Source: Siphonodentalium dalli (lineage: Eukaryota; Mollusca; Scaphopoda; Gadilida; Siphonodentaliidae). Taken from it: a stretch of DNA of 64,000 nt. Where the stretch lies: contig CP136063.1 in the NCBI GenBank assembly GCA_032622095.1, positions 11,633,814 to 11,697,813 of the forward strand, given 5' to 3'. Position numbers and translations under genes: made by a program. Below the pieces are notes generated by a model that made no database searches, was not told where the DNA came from, and saw only the letters and a list, made by a program, of their open reading frames with translations. The stretch's first letter is position 1, and the number at the start of each line of letters is the position of its first letter. Shown here one piece after another: positions 23,662 through 33,184 of the stretch.

Positions 23662-24003
23662 TCATTCTCATTTGCAGCAATCAAAGTGTTCATATCTAAC
23701 CGGTCAGCATTCCTTTGTACCTTTACCACAAACGTATGTGGGTGCTTCATTTCATCGACCACTTCAAACTTCGGAAATGAAGGGAACTGGCGGCCATGCG
23801 TTCCTGTAAGCAGCTGCTCCTTCCCGATTATACTGAGTAGGAAGTGGATATTTTTTCGGTTATCATGTCTGCGGCGCGTCTCCGTCTGTACCAGGTTCTC
23901 TGATATATTGGATACAAACACGTCACCCATAGCCTCTCCTTCATCAATAGCCTCTCCTATAGGTCCAATGATTTGGGAACACCGAATGATGGTCTTTTCG
24001 GAC
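23662..24003 (-). other. Open reading stretch of unknown origin abutting MITE B
   Basis: Minus-strand frame of about 114 codons (SEKTIIRCSQIIGPIGEAID.., ending NTLIAANEND). There is no upstream ATG: a GTG precedes it and a TGA lies just before that. The first in-frame Met is about residue 26. The stop codon TAA is formed at the junction with the TTAA end of MITE B, so the natural end of any protein is lost. Composition looks protein-like but I recognise no family. It may be an exon fragment. Confidence 0.25.
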
Positions 24004-24054
24004 ACGGGTCACATGGATTCACTCTGTGAATGTAACAACATATTTGTTATTTAG

Positions 24055-24508
24055 ATGTAACTGACACAGTCCCACACTGGCCAGTGACGCAGTATATGTT
24101 CGAATCGGGGATTTTCTTAAATAAGCAAACCACAATATAGGGAACACACGATTTATTCTTATTAATAATATATGTATATGTATGTGTATAAGTTCAACTC
24201 AACTCATTTGGCCATGGTCACTATAAACTTCAGTTATGTAAACTATAACACACAATATACTACTTCACTTTAAATATTCTATAAAAGTTATATTTCCAAA
24301 TTAATCTAATCTCAATATATATTTCTATCTAAATTACAAACTAGAAATATTTCATAATGAAAGAAATCTTATTAAAGATTTCTGCAAAATACTCGTAGGA
24401 TTTTCAACCAAAAATATTCCAAAAATGAAAGAAATCTTATCACTGATTTCTAAAAAGTATAACTAAGATCCACTAATTTATAAGATATAAGATCCCAGGA
24501 TAAATTCC
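24055..24508. other. Unassigned AT-rich stretch
   Basis: Contains a short imperfect duplication of ATGAAAGAAATCTTAT with TGATTTCT/AGATTTCT at about 24356-24460. Nothing else recognised. Confidence 0.4.
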
Positions 24509-25037
24509 TTAAAGGTGGATTATCTCTTTGTAAACATGTATTATATAGTTACCGGGGTATAAAATATTAGATTTGAATCGAAGACTCCTGTCCGGAAATG
24601 CTTCTATCGATTAATATTAATTTTATTTCGAATATTTTCTGGTCTAAAAAGGTGTGTTTGTTCAGCTAACGAACAATAGTGGTTACTGTTAACAGAGACC
24701 GGAAATTATATTGTGCAATTTTGTCACAAATAAACGTTAATTATATTCATTATCGCTTATATCTATGGAACAAAACAATACAAACAACCAAATCTGCGAC
24801 ATTTGACATTCGTTGCGTAGCCGTAGGAACAACACAGTGCTCTATATCGCAATACGGTCTCATCCGAATGGTCGGTTCTAAAAATAGTAACATAAACGGG
24901 CCCGATTTAATATTCGAAATAAAATCAATATTAATTGATAGAAGCTTTTCCGGACATAGGTCTTCAGTTCATATCTATTATTTTATACCCACGCAACTAT
25001 TTGAAATTTGTTATTTAAAGAGATAATCCATCTTTAA
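24509..25037 (+). mobile_element. TTAA-flanked MITE, family 1, copy C
   Basis: TTAAAGGTGGATTATCTC ... GATAATCCATCTTTAA, about 529 bp and nearly identical to copy G at 57581-58109. The 115-codon open frame inside (24679-25026) is partly repeated in G but shows no transposase motif. Confidence 0.92.
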
Positions 25038-25204
25038 TTACTATTCAGAGAAAATTACTGTGTTTATTCTCACAAAGCAAAAACCTATCAGACTAGGTTT
25101 TATACAGCTTGGAAATTGAATTCAAACTCAATGTGTGTAATTACTGCCCAAAGCCAACAATAAACAGTTAAATAAGTGTCAAAATGTTTTAAATGTATCA
25201 AAAA

Positions 25205-25450
25205 TAGATAGCAAATGATGTCACAACCTACAATTATGCACGCCAAATAGACGCCAAAATAGACGCCAAAACACGTCACGATCTATTAATATACCAACTT
25301 AGGTCTCAAATCTATAAATAGCTACTAAATGACGGCACATTCTATAAATATTCCATCTAGGTCTCGAATCTCAAAATAAATACCAAACGACGTCGCAATA
25401 TATAAATACTACAACCGGAACTCCATCACACGAGTTCTATAAATAGATAA
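25205..25450. repeat. Diverged ~62-bp tandem repeat
   Basis: About four units share (A)AA(T/C)GA(C/T)G(T/G)C(A/G)CA, TATAAATA and TAGGTCTC(A/G)AATCT. Confidence 0.6.
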
Positions 25451-26040
25451 GTACGTCACTTCCGGCTCATTTTGAAATTCTACCAACTATGAATGAAATA
25501 TTATTTATTCATGAAAATGTGTAATTTAATTCAGACGAAACCTGCCCTATCCATATCCAAATGGGCATGAGTCAACAACAGAACGACCTGGTTAGGTCTT
25601 TACTGAATATTGAAACATGTTCCATGATTTCTAGCACTGCAAGCGACTGGGTGAAGTCTTAATGATGCAACCTACTATTGTGAAGTTTGGAAAGGAAGCA
25701 CACCGAGAGAAGAAAGCACAGGGCTTTTAACCTCTCAAGTGAAAACCAAAATATGGGTTGCGATTGGATCTAAATCAATTGTTAATCGATCAAATCCAAT
25801 GGCAATCCAAGAAAAATAACCATGTATAAACGAAACGATCTGATTGGGCAAGCCTTGACTTTTTGAACCAATCAGAGAAGCCGATACAAAATTTGAAGGC
25901 GAACACACCAAAATGTCGGACTCTCGGAGCTCCGCAAAATACATCGAAAATACGAAATAATAATTGTCATGGATCGAATACACAATTGCAATTTTATACA
26001 TTAATTTGCTGAAACATATTCTAGATGTCCGATCAGGAAT
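25451..26040. other. Unassigned; CCAAT boxes before a short ATG frame
   Basis: CCAAT/ATTGG motifs at about 25797, 25837 and 25880 precede ACCAAAATGTCGG at 25908-25920, a good start context. That frame runs only about 15 codons (MSDSRSSAKYIENTK) before TAA, with no clear donor. It could be a weak promoter or chance. Confidence 0.25.
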
Positions 26041-26490
26041 AAACCACGCAGGTAAGTCACTAGGTACACAAATCACACAGGTAAGTCACTAGGTACACAA
26101 ACCACACAGATAAGTCACTAGGTACACAAATCAGTTCTGAAGTGGCTGCTTAACTGTAGCATGAATCGCACGTTGGGAAATAGGTACACAAATCAGTTCA
26201 GAAACGGCTGAGCCCGCCACATAGAAAACAAATGTACATGTAGCAGGCAGATGCAGAGAAAACAGATATACATGTAGCAGGCAGATCGGGAGAAAACAAA
26301 TATACATGCAGCAGGCAGATGAGGAGAAAACATATACATGTAGCATGCAGATGGGAGAATGCAGATATAGACCTACATTATAGCATGCAGATGAGGAGAA
26401 CAGATATACATGTAGCAGGCAGATGGGGAGAAAACAGATATACATGTATCAGGCAGATGAGGAGAAAACATATATCCGTGTAACAGGTAG
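26041..26490. repeat. Two adjacent minisatellites
   Basis: 26041-26130 has three copies of a ~29-bp unit with GGTAAGTCACTAGGTACACA. 26220-26490 has about nine copies of a ~33-bp unit with ATATACATGTAGCAGGCAGA and GGGGAGAAAACA variants. Frames across them are periodic artefacts. Confidence 0.85.
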
Positions 26491-26579
26491 ATGAGGATAT
26501 CACACCCTGAAGCCAAACAAATTTTACAGACCTAGATTTTATAGTTATTTTATTTTTCGACCAAGATAGCCTATGGTTA

Positions 26580-27490
26580 ATCGACATGTAACGATTTATC
26601 GCAATTTCGCTTCATCGCGATTCATCATTCACGATTCTATACGCGATTCATTTGACTGTAATTTCGATACACTACGATACAGTTCCGCTTCCGTATTATG
26701 CAGTTACCATATAAAGTCAATCCGGTCCTCTCCTTCCTTTATGTAAGCTGTGAATGCTTATGAAGTGTTATCGGAAGTAAATCTTTAATTGTTGTTTGTT
26801 TCCGTGAGCTCGCACTTTGACCTTGACACAAACATTGGTGGAAGTGAAATGACTGACCTCCGTAACCTAGCCTCTGGCTGTAAGCCATGCTCTGATTGGT
26901 TTAATGTGACGAACTGCTGTGATTTCAACCAATCAAATACTAGTATATTGGATATATCGTCTGCGCAAAACAACAACACGTGGGCCGTGGAAAGATGTCT
27001 GCTCAAGAAAGCTTAAAACTTGTCAAATCGCCAGCGGCCTACAGGTCGAAAGTCTGGCTGTATTTCGGTTTTGGGACGTACATCGTTGAAGATGATGGAA
27101 AGTCATGCCTTAAGACAGACAGAACTAAAACGATCAACATGTCACACCATTTGAAACAACATTCTCAGCCAGCTGTTATGATTATGTGATATATAACAGA
27201 TGAGTGAGAAACTTTTCAACTCTTTTACAGACTTCAGTATCAATATACTGCATACTACATACTACACTACACATATAACTAAACACGTATGAACGTCCAC
27301 AGTACTATTAGACAACTATCAATAAAACTCAAAAGAGTTGTGCAAATTTGGAGTTTGAATAGAGCTCTACATTTATTTACTCGTGGGATCCAATTTTGTG
27401 TATCGCGATATGTATCGTCCCGTTGGCCCCGTATCGCGATACATATCGTATACTGACCAAGCGTATCGTTATATTGCTAGTGGTTAGTAG
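26580..27490 (+). mobile_element. Probable hAT-type element remnant
   Basis: Flanks are rich in TATCGCGATA, ATACATATCG and CGATTCAT motifs (26585-26690 and 27395-27475), the kind of subterminal repeats often seen in hAT elements. Between them is a BED-finger-like open frame. I could not define exact terminal inverted repeats or a target duplication. No transposase catalytic region remains. Confidence 0.4.
26995..27189 (+). pseudogene. BED-type zinc-finger fragment
   Basis: From ATG at 26995 (AAAGATGTCT), 64 codons read MSAQESLKLVKS... then SKVWLYFGF, a DDGK stretch, KTINMSHHLKQH and a stop. W-x2-FGF, then DGK.C, then N-(M/L)-x2-HL-x2-H is the BED-finger pattern of ZBED/hAT proteins. The normal CxxC pair is not intact (a single Cys in KSCLKTD), so zinc binding is doubtful. 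It is most likely the N-terminus of a dead hAT transposase or a ZBED-like gene. Nothing downstream continues it. Confidence 0.5.
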
Positions 27491-27589
27491 TGACATTGCT
27501 GTGATATTGCTGTGGACTACATGATTTGCCTAATTGTATAAATTGTATCATTGCATGTATAGCACATTGCCCTAATAAAACTTATTTGT

Positions 27590-27740
27590 TAGCCCACCCT
27601 ATGTAGAGTTGGTGTTTATTCAATTCCTTGGTAGGCCCATCCTAAGTAGATTGGGTGCCTAGCCCATCTTAAGTAGAGTAGGTGTCTATTAAATTCCTAT
27701 GTATGTCAATCATAAGTAGAGCAGGTGTTTATTGAACGTG
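27590..27740. repeat. ~43-bp minisatellite
   Basis: About four diverged units of the form (CC)CATC(C/T)TAAGTAGAG(T/C)(T/A)GGTGT(T/C)TA. Confidence 0.7.
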
Positions 27741-27958
27741 AGTTTGATGCCGGGTCATTGTATCCATAACACTTGTTTTGAATTTAATTTGCAATGATAC
27801 AAGCACGATCACAACACTAAAACACACAAGGTTTGCTGAATGCTTGTTTCAGTTTGTAATTCATGGTAAATAAAAATAACTTGGAACCAGATCTTTTCTA
27901 GTAGAACCACTTATTATAGGTTAGGTTACATTACGACTGCAGCACATGGTTCAAATTA

Positions 27959-28471
27959 GACCATGCCATGAATCTCTACTCTGACTAACGCCCGTAGAGA
28001 TCATATTCCACCAGTACAAATCATGGGAACTTTTTGAAGTTTTGACAGGGAAACTTATGAAGTCAAAAAAATAACAAGAGAATATATTTCTTAGCGATTA
28101 TATGTTCCTTAATAGTGTACTTCACTATATGTGAAGTTCCCAAATTCGAAATTGCATGTTTTTCTGTGACTTTTGTGAGCCAATATCGCAATAAATATTG
28201 AATTAATTAACCAGGAAAAGTTCCACAATTGTAGTAAACGCAAAGTAAAATCGCTCACAAAGTCACTTAAATCGTGAAATTTCGAGTTGGGACCTTCACA
28301 ACAATGAAGTACATTATTAAGAAAGATATAATAACAAATACGTATATTCCCTTTATTATTTTTTTCGATTATGGAAGGCTCCCTGTCAAAACTTTAAAAA
28401 GGTTCCAGGTTTTGTACTGGTGGAATATGATCTCTACGGGCGTTAGCCATAGTAGAGATTCATGTCATGAT
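27959..28471. mobile_element. 513-bp near-complete palindrome (foldback element)
   Basis: The left arm CATGAATCTCTACT, TAACGCCCGTAGAGATCATA and TTCCACCAGTACAAA is matched in inverse at the right end. Complementarity continues to the centre (GTGACTTTTGTGAGC / GCTCACAAAGTCAC). Arms are about 240 bp with roughly 10-15% mismatch. The open frame at 28274-28582 lies partly in the right arm and is not a gene. Confidence 0.9.
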
Positions 28472-28604
28472 CTAGCTATAGCTTCAAATATAAAGGGGTT
28501 GAAACAATTAAGCAAAATATTATCTCTCAAATTTCTTTTTTCTTGCTTATTATCACTAATACATTTGTATGGCTCAGCTTGAAATACATTTTTTGCAATG
28601 TCAA

Positions 28605-29115
28605 TTAAAGGTGGCTTATCTCTTTATAAACATGTATTTTATAGCTACGGGGGTGTAAAATATTAGATCTGAGTCGAAGACACCTGTTCGGAATGCTTTT
28701 ATCAATTAATATTCATTTTATTTGTAATATTTTATGGTATAGAAAGGTGTGGTTGTTTTGCTAACGAACAATAGTAGTTACTGTTAACAGAGACGGCAAT
28801 TTTACTGTGTTATTTTGTCACAAATAAATGTTAATTATACCAACTGTTGCTTATAACTATGAAATAACATTATACAGCCAATCAATCTGCGACATTTGAC
28901 GTTCGGTACGAGCCATAGGAACAGCCTAATATTCTCTATCGCTATATGGTATCACCCGAGTGGTCTGTTCTAAAAATAGACACATAAACAGGCCCAATAA
29001 AATATTCGAAATAAAATCAACACTAATTGATAGAAGGGTCTTCAGTTCATATTTATTATTTTATACCCACGCAACTATTTAACATTTGTCATATGAAGAG
29101 ATAATCAATCTGTAA
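28605..29115 (+). mobile_element. TTAA-flanked MITE, family 1, copy D
   Basis: TTAAAGGTGGCTTATCTC at the left and a degenerate AGAGATAATCAATCTGTAA at the right. It is the most diverged full-length copy, with several small deletions, including part of the TCCGGAAA motif near the right end. Confidence 0.85.
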
Positions 29116-29128
29116 TAGCATCGACTAG

Positions 29129-29283
29129 ATACGGTAATGCCCTAAATAATCGACATCTTAACCAAAGCAGAATTATGGGTAACTTTTCAGGATTTAGTCG
29201 GAAATATGGCTTGTTGCCATTCATCGGAAAGCTCTCACCGAGAGCTTCGGTTAAGAGGTTGACTACTTAGGGCATTGCTGTAT
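29129..29283. mobile_element. 155-bp MITE
   Basis: ATACGGTAATGCCCTAAATA...CATCTTAACC is matched by GGTTAAGAGG...TACTTAGGGCATTGCTGTAT. It lies 13 bp beyond MITE D. Confidence 0.8.
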
Positions 29284-29462
29284 TCAGTCACGGTTTATCA
29301 ATATAAATTGAGTTACTTCCCATGTTTTTTATGATAAAAGTGTTGCACCAAAAACGCAAATCTGTCAACTTTCTGTTTGAATACATTTCATTATTTTCAC
29401 TTATCGACGTCAGTGAGAGTTAACTCCAAGCATATGATCTCACTTGACATACTGTCAGGAAT

Positions 29463-29640
29463 ATGGAACTGTGGGGTGTAAATGGAATTGTGGGGTGTAA
29501 ATGGAATTGTGGGTGTAAATGGAATTGTGGGTGTAAATGGAATTGTGGGGTGTAAATGGAATTGTGGGTGTAAATGGAATTGTGGGTGTAAATATAATTG
29601 TGGGTGTAAATGGAATTGTGGGTGTAAATGGATTTGCGGA
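29463..29640. repeat. ~18-bp minisatellite
   Basis: About ten copies of TGGAATTGTGGGTGTAAA, some with an extra G. It runs directly into an R1-like 3' piece at 29640-29745 (CTCCCCAATAGAGAC, CCACGTCCCTGAC). Confidence 0.92.
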
Positions 29641-29749
29641 CGTTTGTTCTGGTTTCAAGAAGGGAGGATGGGTGCAGATGTAAATTTCAGGTTGGATACC
29701 TGCCACTCCCCAATAGAGACACACTAACCACGTCCCTGACCTTTGATGA

Positions 29750-30110
29750 TTTTAATATTATACAGGAAATTGACATTCCGTGTATAAGATAACCCCCTCT
29801 CACATATCCACATTCAGTACATGTATGTGCATATTAACCCGCATGAAGCGTCATACAGATGGAAGCATGCATTGTGGAGTGTTGTCTGTTTCAGTCTATG
29901 TGGGGCTCTCTATGGGTACTCAATTTGATTCACTTACTTCTATTACTTCAACTTTTTATCAACTTCCTATTTAAAATGAACAATTATAAAAGAATAATAT
30001 AAAATTTGTTAAGCCAATGCATTCTCTTATAAAGATAATGCATTGGCACAGGGTATTACTATTCTTCCAACTTTCATAAAAAAAATAAAAATTAACCCAC
30101 ACGGAGCCTA
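29750..30110. mobile_element. Degraded foldback family 2 copy
   Basis: A shortened palindrome at 30014-30046 (CCAATGCATTCTCTTATAAAG..ATGCATTGG) is followed by CACAGGGT. The upstream GTGGGGCTC and the downstream ACGGAGCC motif match the central stem region of complete copies. Confidence 0.6.
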
Positions 30111-31265
30111 ATACAAATGGAAGCATGAAAGAAATGTTATAATGTTGAACGAGCTGGTACTTAATTTAATCGAGAGATAAAATACTGGTTGGTCGAATAC
30201 ATTGATGAGCTATAAATAGATCATGATGTATAACCGATTGTTAATGATTTTGAGCAGTCAGTTATTTCAGTATTCAGCTTTTCAAATCTGCATCTTCAAT
30301 ACTTTGTTGATAACCGCGCACCGTTAATTCTGGATAGCCTTCGACGAAAGACCATTCTGTTAGATTTGTGCGCATGCGTAAATCGGACCTTCCCGGATGG
30401 GGTTCCTTCTCACGCTTACCAGTACAGAAGAAATTGGTCGATTTTTGAATCCCCAGGAAAGCAACTCCACGTGTTTAATTGTCTTTCTATAATATCAACC
30501 TTTTCCAATTAATAACAAGAAAACCTGCCTGCAGAGAATTAAAACATGATGGCGAAAATTTTGCTTGATATACACCTGACTGGACTCATTGATCGCCAGT
30601 ATAGTGAGAATAACATCACAAGCGGTCTTAAATTGTTTTCCACTCGACTCGTTATGCTAATATATCACCCTTAACGATTAACCAAAAATCCAATACCCAA
30701 AATGCAATATGCTATGGCTGCCAATTTTGTGGATGAAATGTGAAAATTTGTTAAATAGTTTTTAATAATTTTTACAACCTACAGTAGGCATATCATACAT
30801 TTCTATGGCAATCATGAGAATCATGATGTGATTTATACATTAATCTTATAGACAAGTCTTTTTTTATGCACACAATGAGACCATTATATGAATTCCTGAC
30901 TGGATTTTGTTTTCGACATCACGTTGTTATGCAATTGCCGGTACACGTATAATCATATCAAAGCCGAAGATTCCCAGTTATCTTGCACTTTCAGATAAGG
31001 TCCCTTTTTATATATTCATATTCAGTTAATACATTTTGCGGTAGATCTCATCATCTGTATATTTCTTGAAGGTTTGTTCTAATTCTCACCAACATCTTGA
31101 CTTAAAGGTCGCTTATAAAAATTTGATTCTGGATTGCAAAGGACCTTACTTAAAATTCAAGAAGACCGGAAATCGGGCATTTGTTCACGCATATTTATTT
31201 TTATTTTATTCTCATGTTTATTATTTATCTCATAAATCAGCACAATCAATCACATTTTTATTTGT
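30111..31265. other. Mostly unassigned; NRF1-like promoter candidate
   Basis: Around 30371-30381 GCGCATGCGTA is a near-consensus NRF1 site. Just downstream on the minus strand, ATG at 30355 starts MVFRRRLSRINGARLSTK, a strongly basic presequence-like peptide. It then meets a possible weak donor (GTATTG) or a stop. This may be exon 1 of a mitochondrial-protein gene. Nothing else is recognisable in the stretch. Confidence 0.25.
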
Positions 31266-31714
31266 AATATGTGACCCGCCATATCAAATCCAGTCGTCAG
31301 TCGGGATTGTTTTACCCTGTGCCAATGCATTCTGTTATATATGCGAGTCGACCATAGATCGCCTCGCATATATAAGAGAATGCATTGGCCTAACAATTTT
31401 AATAATTTGTTCTTGTATTCTTTAACAATTTTATAATTTCACCCATACAGAGCCCCAGACAAACATGAGCAGACGACACTCTTCTATATATGTATGGGGC
31501 TCCCTGCAGGGTAATGGATGTTTTTTATTTTATGTCTTAAAAATTGTAAGAAACATTTATTTAAAAAACATGATAAAAAATTGTTAGGCCAATGCTTTCT
31601 CGTATATATGCGAGGCGACCTGTGGTCGACTCGCATATATAAGAGAATGCCTTGGCACATGGTAAAAAAAATCCCGACTTACGACTGGATTTTATATGGC
31701 GGGTCACATATGTT
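31266..31714. mobile_element. Foldback family 2 (double-hairpin), copy 2
   Basis: ATGTGACCCGCCATATCAAA ... TTTATATGGCGGGTCACAT. Palindromes lie at 31322-31388 and 31589-31655, with the central ACAGAGCCCC/TGGGGCTCC stem between. It has the same plan as 21492-21965 but is shorter in the interior. Confidence 0.93.
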
Positions 31715-32127
31715 ATTATCACATTACCTATAATTACACTGCCTGTCAGGGTGACTTGATTGACAAAATAAACTATTATATTCTATATCACGCGATGCAT
31801 GTTTATAATCAGTGGGTGTTATTGTACGATAAGTCAACTCGTGCATAGGCATACATGTGTGTAGGAGATACCCGGGCTAGGATTCCGTTCATATTTGAGT
31901 TGATGCATATTCATCAAAATCCAAGATCGTGGCCAAAGTGTGACCAGAAATTGAAAAAAAAACAACACAAAAAACCGCGGATTTTCACACCAATGAGAGT
32001 TATTGTCACAACAAATCCATCCATGATTTCGATTGTGAGATGGGATTAGTGAGTCAAATTACTTTGCATAATCTTATATATATAAGAAAACGACTCCAAA
32101 TGGCATCTTCTCAGCTTACCCTACATA
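31715..32127. other. Unassigned stretch
   Basis: No gene or repeat recognised. Confidence 0.4.
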
Positions 32128-32480
32128 ATGTAATTAATATGGACATACCACTATTTCTGGAGGCTATTGTAAATGTATCTAATTAATATTGACACATCAC
32201 TCTTTCTGAAAGCTACTGTACACTATGTAATTAATATGGACATACATGTACCACTCTTTATGGAGGCTATTGTACATGTATCTAATTAATATGGACATAA
32301 CACTCATTCTTAATGCTACTGTACAATTTGTAATTGATATTGAAATACCCGTCTTTCTGCATGCTACTGTACATGTATGTAAGTATTGTGGACATACCAC
32401 TCTTTCTACACACTACTGTACACATGTAATTAATGTGGCCATACCACTCTTTATGAGCGCTACTGTACAGTATGCAGTGT
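32128..32480. repeat. ~60-bp minisatellite
   Basis: About six units with TAATTAATATGGACATACCA, CTCTTT(A/C)TG and GCTACTGTACA. Both strands are partly open because of the period. Confidence 0.85.
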
Positions 32481-32599
32481 TGGAGCTGGACAGAAAATCT
32501 TGTGGCCAAAAGTTTGGCCAAATGAAATGTTATTGGCCAAATAAAAACAATTTTGGTCAAATGTTTTTCGGCCAAATCCCAAAAAAAAAACTTCCGTCA

Positions 32600-33180
32600 A
32601 ATTAAATTCTCATTTCATGGGCGGTTCAGAGCTGATGACGAAAATATTGGACCAACGTTGACAGGATCCGACTGAATGACATTTTCTGCTTTGTGAAGGA
32701 CTGCTCCCTTTATAATTATGCAGACGATAACACAATCTCCTCTCACAAGGACTCTGACGTTGTTCGGAGCACTCTGGAATATGATAGCATTCACTGAGTG
32801 GTTCGCACTTAATGGCATGCAGGCAAATCCAGAGAAGTTCCAAGCAATATCATTGGGTCCCAAAAGTAAATCTATAACTGGCATAAATGCTTCACATCTT
32901 ATCCCATGTATCGAGGAAGTGAAATTACTCGGTATAACTCTGGACTGTAAATTGACGTTTATCACTCACATTGACTCGCTACCTGTCCTCAGTGATTTTA
33001 TTCGTCTTTTACAATGTTTTAGCTAATAATTTGTTTTTAAGATAGGTTGTGTTTCATTCACGTTACTGTTTATGTAAATTTTCATTATTTTACAAGTCAA
33101 TGAAGAGCTTAATGGTCATGTTTGTAATTTAAAATGTCTGACTTTATAAACAAAGTTTTGAACTTTGAACTTGATTTAAT
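32600..33180 (+). mobile_element. Non-LTR retrotransposon 3' fragment, copy 1
   Basis: A broken reverse-transcriptase frame includes CSLYNYADDNTISSHKD (the YADD catalytic motif), then EWFALNGMQANPEKFQ, SLGPKSK and IEEVKLLGITLDCKLTF, as in Jockey/CR1-like RTs. Frameshifts and stops separate these pieces. At about 32980 the RT is joined by deletion to the element's 3' UTR (CTACCTGTCCTCAGTGA ... AATGTCTGACTTTATAAA). The fragment ends tail-to-tail with the minus-strand ZNF pseudogene. The same 3' UTR lies at 60590-60800. Confidence 0.8.
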
Positions 33181-33184
33181 CATA

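Noticed and set aside
24679-25026. Transposase gene in MITE family 1
   Set aside because: The frame lies in the internal and terminal-repeat sequence of a ~530-bp element, is shorter in the sister copy G and lacks any transposase motif.
25735-26076. 113-codon minus-strand protein
   Set aside because: No recognisable family; its N-terminal part is the edge of a 29-bp minisatellite.
26131-26587. Cysteine-rich repeat proteins on the minus strand
   Set aside because: Periodic translation of the ~33-bp minisatellite.
28274-28582. 102-codon plus-strand protein
   Set aside because: Starts inside the right arm of the 513-bp palindrome; not independent coding sequence.
32197-32575. Overlapping open frames on both strands
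   Set aside because: Explained by the ~60-bp minisatellite.
32718-33026. Functional reverse transcriptase
   Set aside because: The YADD-containing region is broken by frameshifts and joined by deletion to the 3' UTR; it is a dead fragment.
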